Assembly: GCF_023734095.1 (NCBI RefSeq)
Contig: NZ_AP024620.1
Span: 1,050,501-1,114,500 of the forward strand
Source: Moorella sp. Hama-1
GTDB lineage: Bacteria > Bacillota > DSM-521 > Neomoorellales > Neomoorellaceae
Length of the DNA: 64,000 nucleotides
Direction of reading: 5' to 3'
In this document: positions 60,506 through 64,000 of the stretch, piece by piece
How positions within the stretch are numbered: the first letter of the stretch is position 1
How the letters are laid out: every line of letters starts with the position of its first letter
Made by a program: the position numbers and the translations under genes
The notes under the pieces: model-generated
What the model saw: only the letters and a program-made list of their open reading frames with translations
What the model was told of the DNA's origin: nothing
Database searches by the model: none

Positions 60506-61631
60506 AGCTTTCCTTGATGGTGAATTGGATACTGAGATGACGGCCCGGGTGGCCGGCCACCTGGCAGGGTGCCTCGCCTGCCGGCGCCGCCTGCAGGACC
60601 TGGAAGGACTGGCAAAGGGCACATCTGAAGCCCTGGCGGCTTACCGGCGGGATATCGAGGCCGCCGGTCGTCCCTTAAGGGCGCCTGGTCCCGGCTCCCT
60701 GGCCTCCCGTTATCAGCCCCTGACTAAAGCAAGGAGGATCGGTGATATGATCCGGCAGCATAAATGGTTTTCCGGCGTGGCCGCGGCCGTTCTGGCCCTG
60801 GCGCTATTCTTAAGCTGGGCCCCGGGCCGCAGCCTGGCCGCCCAATTCCTGAACGTCTTCCGCATGGAAAAGATCCAGGTGGTGAAGATCACCCCCGAGG
60901 ATATGGCCCAGCTGGAACAGCTTTTCCAGGGCCAGGGGGGTGAGGTGGACATCAAGAACATCGGCCGGGTGGAGGTCAAAGATAAGGCAGAGTTCAAGGT
61001 GAAACAGGTGGAGCCTGACCAGGTGGCAGCCCTCAGCGGTTTACAATTTGACCTGCCTCCCACCCTGGCCGGGCGGGAGAGGATGGCCATCAACGTCGAG
61101 CAGTCGCCGACCGTCACCTTCACCCCCGATGTAGAGAAGCTCAACAGCTATCTCCAGAAGCACGGCGGCGTCCTGCTGCCGGCCGACCTGGCGGGCAAGT
61201 CCTTCACTTTAAGCATCCCGCCCCTGGTGCGGGCCGACTATGGCCGGCGGCCGTTCCAGCCGGGGCAGGGCTTTACCATCTACGCCGCCCGCGACCTGAC
61301 CATTGACGCGCCCCAGGGTGTTGATCTGGTAACCCTGCGCCAGGCCCTGCTGAACCTGCCCTTCCTGCCCGAAAATTTGCGCCGGCAACTGGCGGCCATC
61401 AACGACTGGCAGCGTACCCTGCCCATCCCGGAGACCCAGGGTATGGCGGCGCGGGAGATCACGGTCAACGGCAACCAGGGGGTCTACTTTACCAGCACAA
61501 CTCCAACCAACTACCCCAACGGGAAAGTACAGGATAGTGTCATCCTGGCCTGGCGCCAGGGTAACGGCTGGCGGGCCATCAGCGGCCTCTCCCTGGACGA
61601 AGCCCTGCGGGTAGCGGCGGAGGTCAAGTAA
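60480..61631 (+). CDS. zinc-finger anti-sigma factor, membrane anchored
   Basis: The 383-residue protein has an N-terminal ZAS-like motif H27-L-A-G-C31-L-A-C34, one membrane helix near 95-115 (A-A-A-V-L-A-L-A-L-F-L-S-W), and a long extracytoplasmic domain. It would hold the co-encoded ECF sigma at the membrane until an envelope signal releases it. The ATG at 60480 follows gggaggg. The stop overlaps the ABC gene by one base (TAATG). Confidence 0.88.
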   Translation: MCPEEGLLEAFLDGELDTEMTARVAGHLAGCLACRRRLQDLEGLAKGTSEALAAYRRDIEAAGRPLRAPGPGSLASRYQPLTKARRIGDMIRQHKWFSGVAAAVLALALFLSWAPGRSLAAQFLNVFRMEKIQVVKITPEDMAQLEQLFQGQGGEVDIKNIGRVEVKDKAEFKVKQVEPDQVAALSGLQFDLPPTLAGRERMAINVEQSPTVTFTPDVEKLNSYLQKHGGVLLPADLAGKSFTLSIPPLVRADYGRRPFQPGQGFTIYAARDLTIDAPQGVDLVTLRQALLNLPFLPENLRRQLAAINDWQRTLPIPETQGMAAREITVNGNQGVYFTSTTPTNYPNGKVQDSVILAWRQGNGWRAISGLSLDEALRVAAEVK

Positions 61632-62548
61632 TGGCTATTATTGAAGCCCGGAACCTGACGAAGGTCTATGGTCGCCAGGTAGCCTGCCGGGAGATCTGCC
61701 TTGCCATCGAGGAAGGGCAGATCTTTGGCCTCTTAGGGCCCAACGGCGCCGGCAAGAGCACCCTGCTGAAGATGCTGGTGGGCCTGGTCTACCCCACGGC
61801 GGGGGTGGCCCGGGTGGCCGGCTACTCGCCCCAGGACCTCAGGGGCCGGCGCCAGGTGGGCTTTTTACCGGAAAACTTCCGCCTCCACGGCTGGATGAAG
61901 GGGGCGGAATTGCTAACCTTCCACGCCCGCCTGGCCGGTCTGGACGGCAGGGCCGCCCGGCAGCGGACCGTCGAGGTCCTGGACCTGGTGGGCTTATCCG
62001 GTGAGGGCCAGAAGCTGGTGGCCAATTACAGCAAGGGGATGCAGCAGCGCCTGGGCCTGGCCGCCGCCCTGGTGGGCGACCCGCGGGTGGTCTTCCTGGA
62101 CGAGCCCACCTCAGCCCTGGACCCCCTGGGTCGGCGCCAGGTAAGGGAGATCCTCCTGGCCCTGAAGGAGGCCGGCAAGACCGTCTTCTTAAACAGCCAC
62201 CTCTTGAGCGAGGTCGAGCAGGTCTGCGATCAGGTGGCCGTAATCAACCGGGGCACGGTGGTGGCCGGCGGCAGGCTGGCCGAACTGCTGGCCGGGCCGG
62301 CGGAAGTGGTCGTAAGGGTTTCCGGCCTGGGAACAGAAATGGTGGAAGAGCTGCGCCGGTCTTACCCCGCCCTGGACCTGGAAGGGGACAGGCTGGTGGT
62401 GGCCGTGGCCGGACAGGAGGAGGTCCCCGATTTGATAGCCAGGCTGGTAGCCGGGGGCTGCCGCATCTACGAAGTGGTCCCCGGCCATAATTCCCTGGAG
62501 GACATCTTTGTCCACCTGGTGCGGGAGGGGGAGCAGGCATGTGGTTGA
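61631..62548 (+). CDS. ABC transporter ATP-binding protein
   Basis: The 305-residue protein has Walker A G-P-N-G-A-G-K-S-T, signature Y-S-K-G-M-Q-Q-R, Walker B V-V-F-L-D-E-P-T-S and a C-terminal exporter-type extension. It energises the permease encoded next. Coupling to a sigma/anti-sigma pair suggests export of a toxic compound or envelope maintenance (inference). Confidence 0.94.
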   Translation: MAIIEARNLTKVYGRQVACREICLAIEEGQIFGLLGPNGAGKSTLLKMLVGLVYPTAGVARVAGYSPQDLRGRRQVGFLPENFRLHGWMKGAELLTFHARLAGLDGRAARQRTVEVLDLVGLSGEGQKLVANYSKGMQQRLGLAAALVGDPRVVFLDEPTSALDPLGRRQVREILLALKEAGKTVFLNSHLLSEVEQVCDQVAVINRGTVVAGGRLAELLAGPAEVVVRVSGLGTEMVEELRRSYPALDLEGDRLVVAVAGQEEVPDLIARLVAGGCRIYEVVPGHNSLEDIFVHLVREGEQACG

Positions 62549-63417
62549 TGGCCCTCTTTACCTTCCGGGAGGCCTGGCGCAAGAAGGTCGTCCTGGTGGC
62601 CGGCGTCCTGACCCTGGCCTTCCTGGTCCTCTACGGCACTGGCCTGCACTTTATCACCAGGGATATGGTGAATACCGCCAATCCCGCCGCCACCGCCACC
62701 AGTTACTTTGCCATGATGCAGTCGATCCTGCTCTTTGTCATGGGGATCTACCTGGCCAGCTTCCTGGTGGCCGGCCTGGCCATCCTGGCCGCTGTGGGCA
62801 GCATCGCTGGCGAGATCGAGAATGGCAGCCTTTACACCCTGGCCGTCCGGCCCCTCAGCCGCCGCGACCTGCTCCTGGGTAAATTCCTGGGCCTGGCGGC
62901 CATGCTGGTGCTCTATGCCGCCATCTTTTTCCTGGCCCTGGCCGGCCTGGTCTACTGGCAAACAGGCCTGGTCATCCCCGGGCTGGGACCGGCCCTGGGC
63001 CTCTTTATCCTGGAGCCCCTGGTCCTCCTGGCCGTGACCATGCTGGGTACCACCAAGCTCAGCACCCTTGGTAACGGCGTCCTGGCCTTCGCCCTCTACG
63101 CCATCGCCGTCGTCGGCGGCATGATGGAGCAGATCGGTGCCCTGATAGAGAATACCACTGCCACGATCTATACCGGCGTAGTCACCAGCCTCATCCTGCC
63201 GGCGGACGCCATCTACCGGCGGCTGGTGGCGACGGTGGTGGACCGGCTCCCCGCCGGCAACGGCCAGGACATTCCCCGTTTTATAAACCCCCAGTCGATG
63301 CTGGGTCCTTTCGGCAGCCAGTCTACACCCAGCGATTGGATGCTCCTCTATACCCTGGTCTATATTGTCATCTTGCTGGCGGCGGCGGTTTACGTCTTTA
63401 ACCGGCGAGATGTTTAG
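62539..63417 (+). CDS. ABC-2 type transporter permease
   Basis: The 292-residue polytopic protein has about six helices, including long hydrophobic stretches near 17-33, 60-90, 115-140 and 270-288, and the conserved E-I-E-N-G-S-L-Y-T-L-A-V-R-P-L-S-R. Overlap with the ATPase gene is 10 bases. Confidence 0.9.
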   Translation: MWLMALFTFREAWRKKVVLVAGVLTLAFLVLYGTGLHFITRDMVNTANPAATATSYFAMMQSILLFVMGIYLASFLVAGLAILAAVGSIAGEIENGSLYTLAVRPLSRRDLLLGKFLGLAAMLVLYAAIFFLALAGLVYWQTGLVIPGLGPALGLFILEPLVLLAVTMLGTTKLSTLGNGVLAFALYAIAVVGGMMEQIGALIENTTATIYTGVVTSLILPADAIYRRLVATVVDRLPAGNGQDIPRFINPQSMLGPFGSQSTPSDWMLLYTLVYIVILLAAAVYVFNRRDV

Positions 63418-63573
63418 GCCAACAGCGGCGCTAAACCCTTTTCGCGCTCTAGACTACAGCAGCGTTAAAATAACAGTGCCTCTGTAAATTAGTTAAACCT
63501 ATGGATAACTACCCCCTAGTTGAAATACCGGCGACTTTTGTTAATGATACGAGTTCTAACTGCACAGCTCGAA
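63418..63573 (+). other. non-coding stretch after the ABC operon
   Basis: I see no credible gene, repeat or promoter in these bases. Confidence 0.4.
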
Positions 63574-63605
63574 AGCGTACCGAAAACCGGTGCGCTCCTT
63601 TTTAT
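63574..63605 (+). terminator. intrinsic terminator downstream of the ABC operon
   Basis: AGCGTACCG / CGGTGCGCT (one G-T pair) with a 5-base loop, then cctttttatt. Confidence 0.75.
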
Positions 63606-63689
63606 TATGAGGGATTTGGACCATTTCTGGAAATATTGAGCTATCTTATCTGGCAGACCCTGACGGTAGTAATGCCGCTTTCCAGCTCC

Positions 63690-63949
63690 GGCGAGATCAC
63701 CCAACCCGGCTCTCTCCGGCTTCCGGGTGCGCATCATCGTTTGGAGCAGCGGCTACGCGGAAGAAGCCGGGGTGAAGTTCCCCGACGATGCTTCCTTCCG
63801 GGGCGACGAGATCGTACTTACCCCTGCTGGTCCGGTTAGCGGCAGGAAAAAACCTGGCGAGACACCTACCTGACGGACGCTAAGACCCCGGACGTATTGT
63901 ACACCGTCAGGGTGCGGATCAGGGGTACCCGTGAGAGGAAAAAGGGGTG
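63690..63949 (+). pseudogene. frameshifted remnant of an unidentified gene
   Basis: One frame reads V-R-I-I-V-W-S-S-G-Y-A-E-E-A-G-V-K-F and continues to L-T-P-A-G-P-V-S-G near 63840. Another frame then continues W-R-D-T-Y-L-T-D-A-K-T-P-D-V-L-Y-T-V-R-V-R-I-R-G-T and stops at 63947-63949. The pieces look like consecutive parts of one beta-rich protein broken by a frameshift near 63845. There is no start codon or ribosome site. Family unknown. Confidence 0.45.
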
Positions 63950-63980
63950 ATAGCCGCCCACGCTGGCGTTATCACCCCTT
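63942..63980 (-). terminator. hairpin near the window end
   Basis: AAGGGGTGATA / TATCACCCCTT (11 bp) around a 17-base loop. The T run (TTTTT) lies on the minus-strand side, so it may terminate a minus-strand gene beyond the window. Confidence 0.55.
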
Positions 63981-64000
63981 GATTCTGCTATAGCTGGGGG

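Noticed and set aside
1-64000. CRISPR arrays, rRNA genes or a replication origin
   Set aside because: No regularly spaced direct repeats, rRNA stretches or DnaA-box clusters were seen on either strand.

Overview
The window looks like a chromosomal segment of a Gram-positive, spore-forming, thermophilic acetogen of the Moorella type (Clostridia/Firmicutes). The assignment is inference. It rests on high GC, frequent GTG/TTG starts behind strong Shine-Dalgarno sequences, sporulation genes (gpr, an alpha/beta SASP, spoVS, ylbJ), acetate kinase without an adjacent pta, indolepyruvate oxidoreductase, a molybdopterin-binding protein and an in-frame UGA selenoprotein.

Layout. 1-1840 is a small accessory patch: hicBA toxin-antitoxin with an unknown leading gene, a decayed tyrosine integrase (two frameshifts, no N-terminus) and the tRNA-Thr(CGU) it abuts. 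1965-3294 holds a TerC-family membrane protein (minus strand) and, about 500 nt upstream of it, a yybP-ykoY (Mn2+) riboswitch with promoter and terminator. 3.4-11.3 kb: acyl-CoA ligase, priA, def, fmt, a DUF116 protein and rsmB. 11.4-15.7 kb is an agr-type peptide quorum-sensing locus: membrane protein, sensor kinase, AgrB protease and a 44-residue AgrD-like prepeptide. The kinase is cut by a complete IS1634-type element (12375-14315) with a 5-bp target duplication; removing the element and one repeat copy restores the kinase frame exactly.

15.8-24.9 kb: rlmN, then an actinobacterial-style block fhaA-fhaB-PP2C-ftsW/rodA-pbpA-prkC, followed by rsgA and rpe. 24.9-28.7 kb: an FMN-riboswitch-controlled riboflavin operon (ribD-ribE-ribBA-ribH). 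28.7-36.5 kb: phosphodiesterase, rpmB (minus), DUF1858 protein, recG, a SASP with a sigma-G-like promoter facing its protease gene gpr, a zinc-ribbon protein, a selenoprotein-thioredoxin operon, a ferredoxin-like protein and a molybdopterin-binding protein. 36.6-40.2 kb (minus): iorA-iorB-paaK behind a structured leader with two intrinsic terminators.

40.7-54 kb: rsmD, a coiled-coil protein, ylbJ (minus), a patatin-like protein and ackA, then a long lipid operon (DUF177-rpmF; fapR-plsX-fabH-fabK-fabD-fabG-acpP-fabF) and rnc, spoVS. 54-57.6 kb is smc. 57.8-63.4 kb is an envelope-stress-like cluster: DUF350 protein, PspA, a secreted Ser/Gly-rich protein, a small protein, then ECF sigma, anti-sigma and an ABC exporter. 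The last ~580 bases hold hairpins and a frameshifted gene remnant.

Most notable items: the IS-disrupted agr locus with a Ser-based prepeptide missed by ordinary ORF calling; the UGA-recoded selenoprotein feeding into thioredoxin; the Mn2+ riboswitch far from TerC; and a 27-bp near-identical sequence upstream of both terC and a small gene 57 kb away.
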